DNA of 64,000 nucleotides, taken from the NCBI GenBank assembly GCA_028023455.1, contig JAQFVV010012395.1, forward strand, positions 10,660,154 through 10,724,153. The letters run 5' to 3'. Both the position numbers and the translations under genes were made by a program. Within the stretch, counting starts at the first letter, position 1, and every line of letters starts with the position of its first letter. The notes under the pieces were generated by a model that was given only the letters and a program-made list of their open reading frames with translations, was not told the origin of the DNA and did not search any database. Positions 1 to 10,990 of this stretch are shown in pieces. Source of the stretch: Epiperipatus broadwayi. Lineage: Eukaryota > Onychophora > Udeonychophora > Euonychophora > Peripatidae.

Positions 1-830
1 ATCAGAAAACCGTAAATATATTATAAAGAAAACATTTTACATTATTTTTATTTAATCTTAAATATTATATGTGCAAATCATTATGCCATAATTTCATGGT
101 TTAAATTATCCATTCACATACGAATGTAATACAAATATAAAATTTAGAATTGACTAACAAATCATTATGCCATAATTTCATGGTTTAAATTATCTATCCA
201 CATACAATTATAAAATTTAGAATTGGGTTGTTTTGAATTTTAATTGTCTTTTTTTTTTTTTTTAATTTATTACGAGCCTTTTTTTTTTTTTTTTCAAATA
301 TTTACGCTACAAAAAGCTTTATATGATAGTGAAAAGTTCTTCCTTAATTTTTGGGCCTTTTTAAAAAAGACAAAAACAGTTTATTTTTAACGAACACTTT
401 TTTTTAAGCCGGGAGAAGTGGGGTGGCGTGGAAGGTTTGTTTTGATTCTTAATTATCGACTTCTTTTTTGATTTTCTTTTTGAACATTTATGTTACAGCA
501 CAGTTCTTTATTATTAATGTTTTTGGCCTTTTGAATAAACTCTTAAACACTTCTTTTTTTTTTTTGGTATAATAAAATATTACCTACCTTAACTGTTAAT
601 GAAACTTATCAAATATTACCTTCTTACTTTATAATCATGTGAATAACAACAACAGTTTCCCATAAAATAATTTTTTGAATCAAAAATAAATGAAACTTTG
701 GAGAAGTTGTTAACCAAAACAAGTAAAAAACGCTATTTTGGGGGCATAAAAAAAAACAGCAGCCAAAAGTAACATGCAAATAAAATAACAGGGAGTCCTC
801 AAAACTGTAAGTAACGGGATTTTGGAGCCC
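1..830. other. AT-rich non-coding DNA with poly-T runs
   Basis: No supported gene. The stretch has long T runs near 250-290 and 550-565 and a short direct repeat: the motif ATCATTATGCCATAATTTCA occurs near 77 and again near 161, each followed by a similar AT-rich tail. The small open frames here are low-complexity and match nothing I know. Confidence 0.6.
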
Positions 831-1330
831 TCGAACCAACTTCCCTTATGCAGACCACAGGTATGCTGGCAGGAATGGCAACAGAATTTCCCAGATCCTG
901 TAGATGACTAAAAGCCTATCTCCCCCGCAAGTGCATACCTTCACATCCGGCAGAATTTTCTCTTTCTGGAAAACCCAATAGTGTCCTCTTCAGTGGTCGG
1001 CAATTCACTCAAACCAATTTTGACAACTTGCAGATGACATTTTACTGCTCTCACATGGATTCATGCATAAACCTGCATTTATGCGTGAAATGGAGAAAAA
1101 CTGCTGAAAAGAATAACCTTTTGAAGTTATGTGCAGTTCAAAACCGTAGGGAAGCATGTGTGACGACATGACATTTCTTAATATGGAATACTATTGTCAC
1201 TATGCTTTCTAAAAAATTTCTAACAATGAATTTATGGAGCGTTTCGTCTCTTTCAAATATGGCCACCATCAAATCAGACTCTAGCGAGAGTTCAATGGCG
1301 CTCACTTGAGAAATACTGTCACAAGGCAAC
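831..1330. other. GC-richer unassigned segment
   Basis: Base composition is clearly richer in G and C than the flanks. A 63-codon open frame lies on the minus strand at 1138-1329, but it has no motif I recognise and no conserved partner in the window. It may be a decayed coding fragment of a mobile element or simply a GC-richer repeat. No function is proposed. Confidence 0.35.
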
Positions 1331-1331
1331 A

Positions 1332-1608
1332 GGCGTATTTTGTTACATAATTGTAGAATACATCGCCCTCAGGTGGTCTGTTACAGCTCTTATAAGACCT
1401 ATTGTACTGTCAGCCATAACTTAGGGCTGCTAAAACAGTATATTGATGTGCATCGTGTGAAAAACAACACCATCAAGCATAAACGGGCGTAGTATTTCAT
1501 TATGTAACCGTAGAATACATCACCATCAGGTGGCCTGTTATGGCGCAAACAACACCTGTTGTAGGGTCAGCCTTAAGTTAAAGCAACTAAAACGGTATAT
1601 TGATGTGC
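1332..1608. repeat. Tandem repeat, period about 154 bp, interrupted by an LTR element
   Basis: Unit 1 starts near 1332 and unit 2 near 1486. Both carry GTAGAATACATC, then CAGGTGG, then TATATTGATGTGC. Unit 2 stops at 1608, where the LTR element begins, and similar sequence (GTGTGAAAAA...CCATCAAGC) resumes just after that element near 9429. The repeat was therefore the insertion target. Unit 1, complete across the same point, works as an uninterrupted reference for the empty site. Confidence 0.75.
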
Positions 1609-4201
1609 TATAACGGTCAGAATTCATAGGTGTTGTTAACTAGTTGCACAATCCTTCCACTACATTTGAAGAGCAGCATCACAGGTGGGTTCAGGGCCTG
1701 CAGTACTGGCTTCAAACCTAGGAGATTGACACATCATTATGGGACAACATACCTTCCATCACATTAGCAAACATCTTTTTATGCCATGGGGATCAGGGAG
1801 ATGCAAGAGACTAACTAACTGTTTAAAATTACTACTATTATAATTAAAATACTATGTATATATTTAATATTTATCTCAAATGCAGTTACATCTTTGGGTT
1901 CGGTAATCTCCAAAACTCCTTATACAAAATTAAATTATTAGTATAACCTTATTTATTTGATCTGGCCTTTTGGGTATTTAATGGAAGCACAATTATTCCC
2001 TGCCTAATATTAATTTTATTAGCTATCTTATGAGGTATGTGTTTAATGAGAAATGTGGCCAAGAAGGTACTCACCTTAACAATAGATTATATACAAAAGT
2101 TTTATCTGTGTAACTAATTCTAAAGGACCTTTTATTAGAGAGCAGATAACATGGAAGCATATAATGATATGATAAATGGATGAGAAGTATTCGTAAAGAT
2201 GCCACATAATAATTAAGTAGTGAATTGTGATACAGTGAGCCATTGGGAAATACAAAATTTATTGGCAGGCTTACTGCCTGGGCCCCTATGAGATCGGTCA
2301 TAATCGCAAATTCGAGTGTACGGGAACTTCTGCCACTGTTCCTACCCGACCGCATGAGGGGCTCAGCTATCCATTGAAGCACTTTTAATCATGCCTTTCT
2401 GTATGGGAGCAGAATGATACCCTTGAGCATAGGTATCCGGTGATTTCCATGGCTTTAAAAGAGGATTTGGCATCGTACACTATAACACCTATCGCTTATA
2501 GGACATAGTAATATTTATATTTAATAATCACTTAAAAATAATGATCTACTCCCAAGGCCCACATTTACGAGTTATTTACTTGCAATCCCTCAAATAACCA
2601 GATATTGGTTTGTCAAACATAGGTAAATCAAATATAAAGCAATTAATAATAATAAAAAGAGAGATCAAAATTCTATCTTATGTCTATTGCCAAGTTGAGA
2701 TATCTGTCTGCAATAAATTATAGTACACCTGCATTAATAACCAATTATGCCACTAGGATGCATCTCTATGGCCATGACAATTTATTTAAATGCAATATAA
2801 TAAAGGAGGGGGATAGTAATATAAAATCAGAACCCATTCACAAATAAATAATTTATGAATAAGAGTAGATAATTCTCGAGCTAGCAGCTTTATCAATCTA
2901 AAATGAATTTATTGTAATTTACATTATTTTAATGATTTAGCGCATTTTGGTGAAGACTACGAATGCTAATATTTAATAAAGTTAATGGTCTAGGTCGGAA
3001 ATTATTTAGACATGAAATCAGTTAGTAAATAATAATAAATTGTATACCCAAGTTAAAAGGGAAAGATGTGATATTAATGAAACATTTAATAGAGATACCG
3101 ATATTAATTATTTTACTTTCAACAGAATTTACATAATAAGAGAATTATATATAAATATGCAGATTTGATAGACATGCTATAGCTTTAAAGTTAAATGAGT
3201 GAAAGTTCTTAGGGGTTTTGGGTATTGGTTACCTTTGAATTCAGACGAACATGCACGTTTCTGAGTGGTCATTTCTGGTCCATTGAATATTAAGCAGCAG
3301 TTTTTCTTCCAACAGTTCATTTCATGTTATTAGCAGCATTTTGATCAGGCAGAAGTATGTGGATTTGGCAATCATTCAGTTTATTTTCAAGCAAGCAGGA
3401 GATCCAGCGCATTTCTTATCCTCCAGAGGAGAACAGCACCTGCCTACTCCTTGAACATGGCAAAAAATAAAACATGAACAGTATAATTTAATAATCAATG
3501 ATATTTTAACTACAGTACAAATTAGGCCAGCCAAACCAACATAGATCTCACATTATATACTCTTTTTCCTCTTCTCGTATCCTGCAGATCCATCTGGCAT
3601 GATGTACTTATTGCCTTTTTGATCCGCTAAGTTATGCCTGCAGGTAATTTAATGCATAGAAGCACATGTTCCATTTGTACTTTCAATCCGAGACTTTTAC
3701 TTAATACTTTCTTTAGTATTTTACTTCTGATCTGATTATAATGCATGCATTTCTTAAAACTAATTAAAAAGCTTTTAGAGATATCTCAGTATTCTATTTC
3801 CTCTCCCCATCCACTATGACTTTACAATTTTACTTAAATAGGGGAATTTCTACATTTATAAATTTATACATTTAAAAGTTAAAAACAGATTTTAGAATTT
3901 ACAAATGAAAATGTTATAAATAAAATTGACCTAAATAATTATTAATGAGAAGAATTATTAAATATTATAAATTATTTAAAGTGCATTATTTAATTGAATA
4001 TTTATCTGATATTGGAGTGTGTGTGTACACGGCATATTTAACAAGTGTTTATATTTAACAAGTGTTTATATGTGTAGTACCATTATATGCACAGTCCAAT
4101 ATTGAGTTTCAATTTAGGTGGGATGGAGGGGTGAATAGAAGACGGTAGAACAACAATATACTGTGGTGAAATAAGATTTGAACTTGAATCATACTGTTTC
4201 A
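1609..4201 (-). repeat. 3' LTR (left copy) of the minus-strand element
   Basis: About 2.59 kb. It is collinear with 6740-9421; shared landmarks include GTGGGTTCAGGGCCTGCA near 1685, TTATTTATTTGATCTGGCC near 1949 and ATGTTATTAGCAGCATTTTG near 3324. A GC-richer patch on the minus strand (about 2240-2400) has a 103-codon open frame at 2071-2382. The matching patch in the other LTR is frameshifted, so conservation as protein is not shown by this pair. The inner edge is placed at 4201 by aligning the TTTCA end of the other copy. Confidence 0.75.
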
Positions 4202-4520
4202 TATTCCCTTACTCGAAGTGGATACAAAAAAAAAGTCCACAATTAAAAAAAACAAGCTGCATTTAGAGTTTATGGACATTTATCATTAAAAAAACATACA
4301 TTTATATATATATAACTTTCATTTGTGGAATGTCAGAATTCAGGAAGTAACGACTTTCATACTAGGATCAATTATTAATTGTGACACTAAATTTTTGGGT
4401 TATTTTTTATCTATAGCTATTTTAATAAAAATTTATTAATTTGTGGGGTTTACTTGGCTCATATGCTGAGTTCATGTCCAGTTTGTTGTGATAGTGACTG
4501 TCCCCTGTGGTGTAAATTGC
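4202..4520. other. Internal non-coding region next to the 3' LTR
   Basis: AT-rich with A runs. On the minus strand the bases just before the 3' LTR contain a short purine run (AGTAAGGGA), which would be the expected place for a polypurine tract but is a weak match. I see nothing else. Confidence 0.35.
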
Positions 4521-5690
4521 TTATATCCTGGGATCATGTGGGTGGTGCCCACCTCTGGTCATTAATGATTGCGGTCTTTGGTTGTCTGTTTTCCTCATCT
4601 TATCAGAAGGTTTTTTGGCCCAATGGCTAAAATCAATGGTCGTTATTAATTTCAGCATGTCTCCTATTTCCTTTATCCAGCTTCTGGCCATCAGTTGTTG
4701 GATAGGTAGCGGCATATTCTGCTTGATGGTCCCTATGATGTGCAGCTCGGTGGAGGAATTGAGTGAGTTACTGGGGTCACAGATTTTTATTTTTTCTGGC
4801 AAAGCTTTGTTGAAGACCCTGCTCTGATGTTCATCGCTCCAATAATATTTGTAATATCTCTTGGTACTTCTCCAGAGTCTTTGGTTTCTTTCTCATCATG
4901 CTACACCAGTTTTTGCATACCCTTGTGATGGATACCTGTTCATTCTATCCCGCTGAATAGAAGAGAAAAAAATCCTGGAGATCTTTCCAAATGCTTCTGC
5001 GAGTTTTTCCCGATCTCTCCCCGGAAAATGTTTATGTGTATGAATTTGGCTAAATAGCTATGGGTTCCTCCTGCTGTACTATTTTGCTCTTTGGCCCCAC
5101 TTTCCAGCTTAAGATTGGTTATGGTTGACAGCTCCCTTGGAGTTTTGTCTGCTGGTGCCACGTCTTCTCCATCATCCACTTTCAACTCCGTATTCTCATT
5201 TATGGATGCTCCTGATCTCCCGATTTTAACTTCCTTCTCTTGATCATTAAGTTTTTCATTAATTTCCTCGCCTTGAGCCATGTTCCATTCTTGGATCACC
5301 TTTAATTCTCTTATTACAAACTGCTGGAACTTCTGCACCTTATCTCAGTCTCATTTCCTCTTCTCTTCCTAACTTTTTTCTTATAGAATTCCCTAGCCTT
5401 TCTCGCTTATTCTTCTCTTTTCCTAGCTTCTTCCTTATACAACTCCCTTGCCTTTTCCATTTTTTCTTTTCCTAGTTTGTCCCTTATGGAATTCCCTTGC
5501 CTCTTTCATTTTTTCTCTTTATCTAGCTTTTTCCTTATAGAATTCCCTTGCCTCTTTCATTTCTTCTTTATTGAATTCCCTCCTCTTTTCCATCTCTTGC
5601 CTAAGCATTTCTTCCATAAATTTTATCTGGAAGTTTCTATGTCCTATCTTTTGTTGAGCTCCCCTTTCTTTTTCTGACCTTAATTCGCAA
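4521..5690 (-). pseudogene. Degenerate coiled-coil / Gag-like remnant
   Basis: GC-richer than its flanks and readable on the minus strand in several frames broken by stops and frameshifts. The 5' part (about 5690 down to 5340) encodes a charged, Lys/Glu/Arg-rich segment with AREFYKE-type repeats of 16-18 codons; their DNA landmark GAATTCCCTTGCCT recurs near 5386, 5441, 5488, 5540 and 5573 on the plus strand. An open stretch at 5338-4940 is acidic and hydrophilic. Below it, broken frames read like a helical domain, and 4802-4521 is open again (starts MPEKIKICDPSN). Its place between two LTRs and in the same orientation makes a Gag-like structural protein the most likely origin, but no CCHC knuckle or clear capsid motif is visible. 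It could be another element protein. Confidence 0.4.
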
Positions 5691-6697
5691 ATTTCCAATC
5701 AGTTGGATTACTTTTCTTTTTTCTTGTTTTGCTCTCACAATCTATATGAATTTATCTGTATATTTTGCTTTTCAATCTTATTGCTTATTTTATTATGGCT
5801 CATTCCTATCCTCTGGTACTGTGGTCAAATGCCTACTGTTCCCTACTGCAATTCTACACTACTGCCCTTATATCTCTGCTGCTTTAATATTTACATGCTT
5901 GATCCTAACACTATTTCTTATGGTTACTGCTGTTTTACTTCTTTGCTTTTATGCGGAACCCCTATTAGATTCGAGCATGTTTCATTCCTTTCCCAAACTA
6001 TATACATTCCTGCTTCCTTTTACACACACTACAGTGTCTGCTATCCAACCATATGCCCCACAGCGTCTCAATCGATTTATTTATGTCATATATTAAAATT
6101 GCTGATGCTTCAAAATTGCTAAATCTAAAATCTTTACTCTTGCATTCGTTATATGTACTCAGAGTATGATGTTTACATTATTGATACTACGAAGGCTTGT
6201 TACAAAAAAAAATTTTTTTGCATATATTATGTAACAACAGCTACGAAAAATATATATTTTCAAAGATCTAAAGTTATTATTACTCAGAATATAACTATTG
6301 ATACTACGGAAGGCTTATTGTTACAAAAAAAAAGTTTTTGCATATATTATGTAATAGCAGCTACAGAAAATTTTATATATATATTTTCAAAGATCTAAAA
6401 TTATTAGTCAGAGTATAATGTTTACATTTTCGATGCTAGGGTGCCGGGCGTTTGAACAGAAGAAAAAAAACTACTGATATACTCAACTTCCACATAATAG
6501 GTCACTCATTAGTTCAAGGTCAAATGTTAAAATCTCTTACATGTCTTAGCTTTCTTAATATTTACGATTTATCTTTTACGGTTGGATTTATTTATAGTTC
6601 GGCTATATTTCCGCGCTCGCAAAAAAAATATTTTACATATTTTGGCTTCTTTAACACTCAAACGATTTACTTCTCAGGGTCGCATTTATTTATAGTT
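5691..6697. other. 5' interior of the LTR element, low-complexity
   Basis: No supported gene. The sequence holds two similar 170-bp segments (about 6150-6290 and 6290-6415), both with GATACTACG(G)AAGGC then a run of A and TTTTTGCATATATTATGTAA, so it is a short tandem duplication. On the plus strand the T/C-rich half (5700-6100) gives open frames that are hydrophobic translation artefacts of the opposite strand. Confidence 0.4.
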
Positions 6698-6717
6698 CGC
6701 TCCATGTTGTAGCGTCA
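6698..6717 (-). promoter_or_regulatory. Possible primer-binding-site-like sequence
   Basis: Read on the minus strand, this is TGACGCTACAACATGGAGCG. It resembles the CAACATGGGGCG-type leader found just downstream of the 5' LTR in many invertebrate Ty3/gypsy elements (remembered family knowledge). It lies 23 nt inside the LTR edge, farther than usual, and has not been matched to a tRNA 3' end, so confidence is low. Confidence 0.25.
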
Positions 6718-6739
6718 GATGCTAAAAAAAGATTTACTA

Positions 6740-9421
6740 TGTAACGGTCAGAATTCTTATGTCTCGTTAACTAGTTGCACAATCCTTTCACTACATTCGA
6801 AGAGCAGCACCACAGGTGGGTTCAGGGCCTGCAATACTGGGTTCAAAGCTAGTAGATTGACTACACAATATCACCACGGACACCGTACCTGCCACCATAT
6901 TAGCAAACATCTTTTTAGGTCACAGGGGTCAGGGAGAGGCAAGAGACTAACTTTAAAATTATTATTACTATTGTCCTAATGAATGACTTTTCTATACTTA
7001 AATTATTTCAATGTGAGACATCAGGGCTGTAGGATATTAAGGAAGAGACATACGGATGCAGTTATAATTAAAATACTATGTATATATTTAATATTGATCT
7101 TGAATGCGGTAACATGTTTGAGTTCGGTATTCTCCAAAACTATTTATACAAAATATAATTATTAGTATAACCTTATTTATTTGATCTGGCCCTTTGGATA
7201 TTTAATGGAAGCACAATTATTTCATGCCTAATATTAATATTAGCTATTATGCGAGGTGTTTAATGAGAAATGCGGCCACGAATATACTCGCCTTAACAAT
7301 AGATTATATACAAAAGTTTTATCTGTGTAACTAATTCTAAAGGGCCTGTTATTAGAGGGCAGATAATATGGAAGACTTGGGAAGTATAATCATAAGCATA
7401 TAATGAAAAGATAATTAAATGAATGAGAGGTGGTATTCATAGAGATGTCAAGTAATAATTAAGTAGTGAATTGTGATACGATGAGCCATTGGGAAATATA
7501 AAACTCGTGGGTGGGCTTTCTGCCAGGGACCCTACGAGACCGGTCATAATCGCAGGTTCGAGTGTACGGGAACTTCTTCCACTGTACTACCCGACCACAT
7601 GACAGACTCAGCTATCCATTGGAGCACTTCTAAATATGCTGTTCTATATGGAAGCAGAATGATATTCTTGAGCATAGGTATCCAGTGATTTCTATGGCTT
7701 TAAAAGAGAGGATTTGGCATCGCTACACTATAACACCTATCGCTTATAGAATATAGTAATATTTATATTTAATAATCGCTTAAAAATGAGGTTCCATTTC
7801 CAAAACCCACATTTACAAGTTATTTACTTGCAAGCCCTCAGATAACCAGATATTGGTTTGTCAAACAGTTAAATCAAATATAAACCAATTAATAATAATA
7901 AAAAGAGAGATCAAAATTCTATCTTATGTCTATTGCCAAGTTGAGATATCCGTCCACAATAAATTGTAGTACACCCGTATTAATAACTAATTATGAAGAT
8001 AGGATGCGTCTTTATGGTCATAGCAATTTATTTAAATACAATATAATAAAGAAGGGGGATGGTAATATAAAATGAGAACACATCCACAAATAAATAATTT
8101 ATGAATAAGAATAGATAATTCCCAAGCTAGCAGCTTTATCAGTTTAAAATGAATTTATTGTAATTACATTATTTTAATGATTTCGCACATTTTGGCAAAG
8201 ACTATGAATGCTAATATTTAATAAAGCTAATGGTCTTGGTCGTAAATTATTTAGGCATGCAATCAGTTACATAAATAATAATAAATGAATACCCATGTTA
8301 AAAGGGAAAGATCTGATATTAATGAAACATTTAATAGAATTACAGATTCTTAATTATTTTAGTTTCAACAGAGTTTACATAATAAGAAAATTATAAATGT
8401 ACAGATTTGAGAGATGAGCTATAGCTTTAAAGTTAAAAGAGTGAAAGTTCTTAGGAGTTTTGGGTACTGGTTACCTTTGAATTCAGGCGAACATGCACGT
8501 TTCTGAGTGATCATTTCTGGTCCATTGAATATTATGCAGCAATTTTTCAACAGTTCATTTCATGTTATTAGCAGCATTTTGATCAGGCAGGAGCATATGG
8601 ATTTGGCAGTCATTCAGTTTATTTTCAAGCGAGTAGGGGATATAGCGCATTTCCCATCTTCTAGAGAACAGCACCCGCCTACTCGTCAAATATGGCAAAA
8701 TAAAACACAAACAGAATAATTTAATAATCAATGATATTTTAACTACGGTACGAATTAGGCCAGCCGAATCAACAAAAAAACAAAAGCAGCCAAACAAAAT
8801 ATAGATCTCAATATTATATACTCTTTTTCCTCCTCTGCTCTTATCTTGTGGATCAATATGGCATGATGTAGTTATTGCCTTTTTGGTTCTCTAAGTAAAG
8901 CCTGCAGGTAATTTAATGCATTAGAAGCACATGTTCCGTTTGTACTTTCAATCCTAGAATTTTGTTTAATACTCTCTTTCGTATTTTACTTTTGACTTGA
9001 TTATAATGCATACGATTCTTAAAAACTAATTAAAAAGCTTTTAGGGATTTCTTAGTATTCTATTGTCTCTCCTCACCCACTATGACTTTGCAATTTTACT
9101 TAAGCAGTGGAATTTCTATTTTTGTACATTTAAAAGTTAAAAACAGATTTTAGAATTTACAAATTAAAATGTTATAAATAAAATTGACCTATAATTATTA
9201 ACATGAAGAATTATAAAATATTATAAATTATTTAAAGTGCGTTATTTAATCTAATTTTTATCTCATATTGGCATATTCAACAAGCATTTATATATATCTG
9301 CTACCACTATACACACACAGTCCAATATTGAGGGTTTCAATTTAGAATGGGATGGAGGGGTGAGTAGAAGATGATAGAACAACAATATACTGAGGTTTCG
9401 AACTCGAATCTTACTCTTTCA
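6740..9421 (-). repeat. 5' LTR (right copy) of the minus-strand element
   Basis: About 2.68 kb, collinear with 1609-4201 and diverged from it by scattered substitutions and small indels. On the minus strand it starts TGAAAGAGTAAGATTC and ends GACCGTTACA, near-canonical LTR ends. Part of the minus strand around 8555-8797 is open for 80 codons and overlaps the region that aligns loosely with an open segment of the LTR at 31230-33871, but in the left copy this frame is broken. Confidence 0.75.
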
Positions 9422-9443
9422 GTGTGTTGTGTGAAAAATGCCA

Positions 9444-9966
9444 TCAAGCGGTAGGGTTCAGTATACATACTATTACCGGGTATACAACAATACCAATAAT
9501 TGTTTTTTCTTTTGATAGTTCTTTTTGTTGTCTACTTAAGGTTTTCTTAATAACAGCTGATACATCATCATTTTTCATAAGCGTTTGTTCTATATAGGTC
9601 TTCTTTTTCCAAATCACTGGTTTCTGAACAAACTTTTTTTGTTCTGTTCCATAGTGATAGTATAACTCCATGTTTTTCGTTTCTGGTGTGATTGAATGTA
9701 TAGTCTAAATATTTTCCTATATGTGTGGAGTTTTGGTAAACTGTAGTTTTGATTTTGCCATGATGGAGTCTTGTCACAAGAACATCTAAGAATGCCAATT
9801 TTTGTTTTTGCTCTGATTCTATTGTGAATTTAATAGAAGGGGATATGTTGTTGATGTGTTTCCAGAAAGTTTGTAATTGTGCTTCATCATGGGCCGTACA
9901 ACAAATCTATCATCTACATAGTGAAGCCAAACTTTGGGTGGATATGGAGTAGTGTTATTATGGTTG
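9444..9966 (-). pseudogene. Penelope-like element RT fragment, minus-strand arm of pair A
   Basis: The minus strand reads PPKVWLHYVDDRF (YVDD box at plus-strand 9910-9921), then LAFLDVLVTRLHHGKIKTTVY, HIGKYLDYTFNHTRN and the RT thumb. This order is the C-terminal RT region typical of Penelope-like elements. At least two frameshifts break it: after RFVV, and again between TNAYEK and NDDVSAVIKK. The 5' end is truncated just upstream of the YVDD box, exactly where the opposite-strand copy begins, making a palindrome centred near 9966. The GIY-YIG domain is absent from this arm. Confidence 0.8.
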
Positions 9967-10745
9967 TGTTGTATGGCCACATGGTGAAGCATTATTACAA
10001 ACTTTCTGGAAATGCATCAACAACTTATCTCCGATTAAATTCACAATAGAATTAGAAGAAGAAGAAAAATTGCCATTCTTAGTTGTTCTTGTGACAAGGC
10101 TTCATTATGGCAAATCAAAACTATAGTTTACCAAAACCCACACATATAGGAAAATACTTAGTCTATACATTTAATCACACTAGAAACACAAAACATGGGG
10201 TTATACTATCAGCTGTTATTAAGAAAACCTTAAATAGACAACAAAAAAAAACCATCAAAAGAAAAAACAATTATTGGTATTATAATGTACCCATTATGTA
10301 CCAAAAATAGCAGACAAATTAAGGAAAATCTGAAACCAGTATAATATCAGAACAGCCTTCCAGAGTCATATCACACTATGAGGAATTCTAATATCTACAA
10401 AGCCTAAACTTGAAATGCTGAAAAGAAAAAACTATCTTTGAAATATTATGCAAATGTGGAAGAACATATATTGATGAGACCAGTCGTCCCATTGAAAAAC
10501 ACTTGCAAGAACACAAACTGATGATTAGAAGAGAAAAAATAGATATGTCTAAAGTAGGAGACCATGTATGTACCAATGAATGTATGTTCAATTGGGGAAA
10601 AACAAAAATATTAGATAGAGAAGAAAATTTAAAGAAGCTGCTCACATGACAATCGCAAACAATCCCACAAGTCAACCTTATGTGACTATACATAATGTAT
10701 GGAAACCATTAATCAACTTTGCTGTTAAGAAGAAAAAGTAGAGAA
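9967..10745 (+). pseudogene. Penelope-like element RT + GIY-YIG fragment, plus-strand arm of pair A
   Basis: The plus strand reads WPHGEALLQTFWKCINN, then LPFLVVLVTRLHYG, HIGKYLVYTFNHTRN, SAVIKKTLNRQQK, a linker NQYNIRTAFQSH, and a GIY-YIG endonuclease core at about 10425-10650: IFEILCKCGRTYIDETSRPIEKHLQEHK followed by DREENLKK. The expected YIG is YID here. The Arg of TSRP and the Glu of DREEN are present. Frames are broken at several places. Compared with the minus arm it lacks 97 bp after GVILS; the deletion ends share TATCA. It starts at about the same RT position as the opposite arm, so the two are head to head with no spacer. Confidence 0.8.
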
Positions 10746-10796
10746 ATCTTGAGGAACCTCATAGATAAGTATATGCAATTTCTACTGACTGTTGCC

Positions 10797-10990
10797 TTTG
10801 GCAGGATGGTTCAGTTGGTTAGGGCATTACCTTAAAATTCAATACTCAAGAATCTAAATGTCCAGTTTAATTCCCCCCACTAATACTATCATTGGTCAGA
10901 CCAGAAACACCTCAAGAAAAGTGAGAATAATACCTCTCAAAACATTGTGCATATACTAATCTGTTTGATGTGCTATTTACTAACAGTTGA
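10797..10990 (+). mobile_element. tRNA-like (SINE-like) segment at the 3' edge of PLE pair A
   Basis: GGCAGGATGGTTCAGTTGG at 10801 matches a polymerase III A box well, and GTCCAGTTTAATTCC about 50 nt later is a weakened B box. No cloverleaf with a full acceptor stem is evident. Downstream, CTCAAGAAAAGTGAG...CTCTCAAAAC forms a hairpin of the type often seen at Penelope-like element ends. It may be a SINE inserted beside the PLE or part of the PLE 3' region. Confidence 0.4.

Larger units (their letters stand above)
1609..9421 (-). mobile_element. LTR retrotransposon, minus strand, non-autonomous or decayed
   Basis: Two long direct repeats (1609-4201 and 6740-9421) bracket a 2.5-kb interior. 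Read on the minus strand, each repeat begins TGAAA and ends GACCGTTACA or GACCGTTATA, close to the usual TG...CA ends. The flanks give a 4-bp target duplication with one mismatch: GTGC at 1605-1608 and GTGT at 9422-9425. The adjacent repeat unit near 1433-1490 reads straight through the site, which supports a 4-bp duplication. No protease, reverse transcriptase or integrase is visible inside, so it resembles a large non-autonomous LTR derivative. The two LTRs differ by many substitutions and indels, so the insertion is old. The same LTR family recurs at 31230 and 63026. Confidence 0.75.

Noticed and set aside
5477-6122. Hydrophobic plus-strand open frames suggesting membrane proteins
   Set aside because: They are translations of T/C-rich DNA opposite a charged coiled-coil remnant, with biased composition and no conserved motif.
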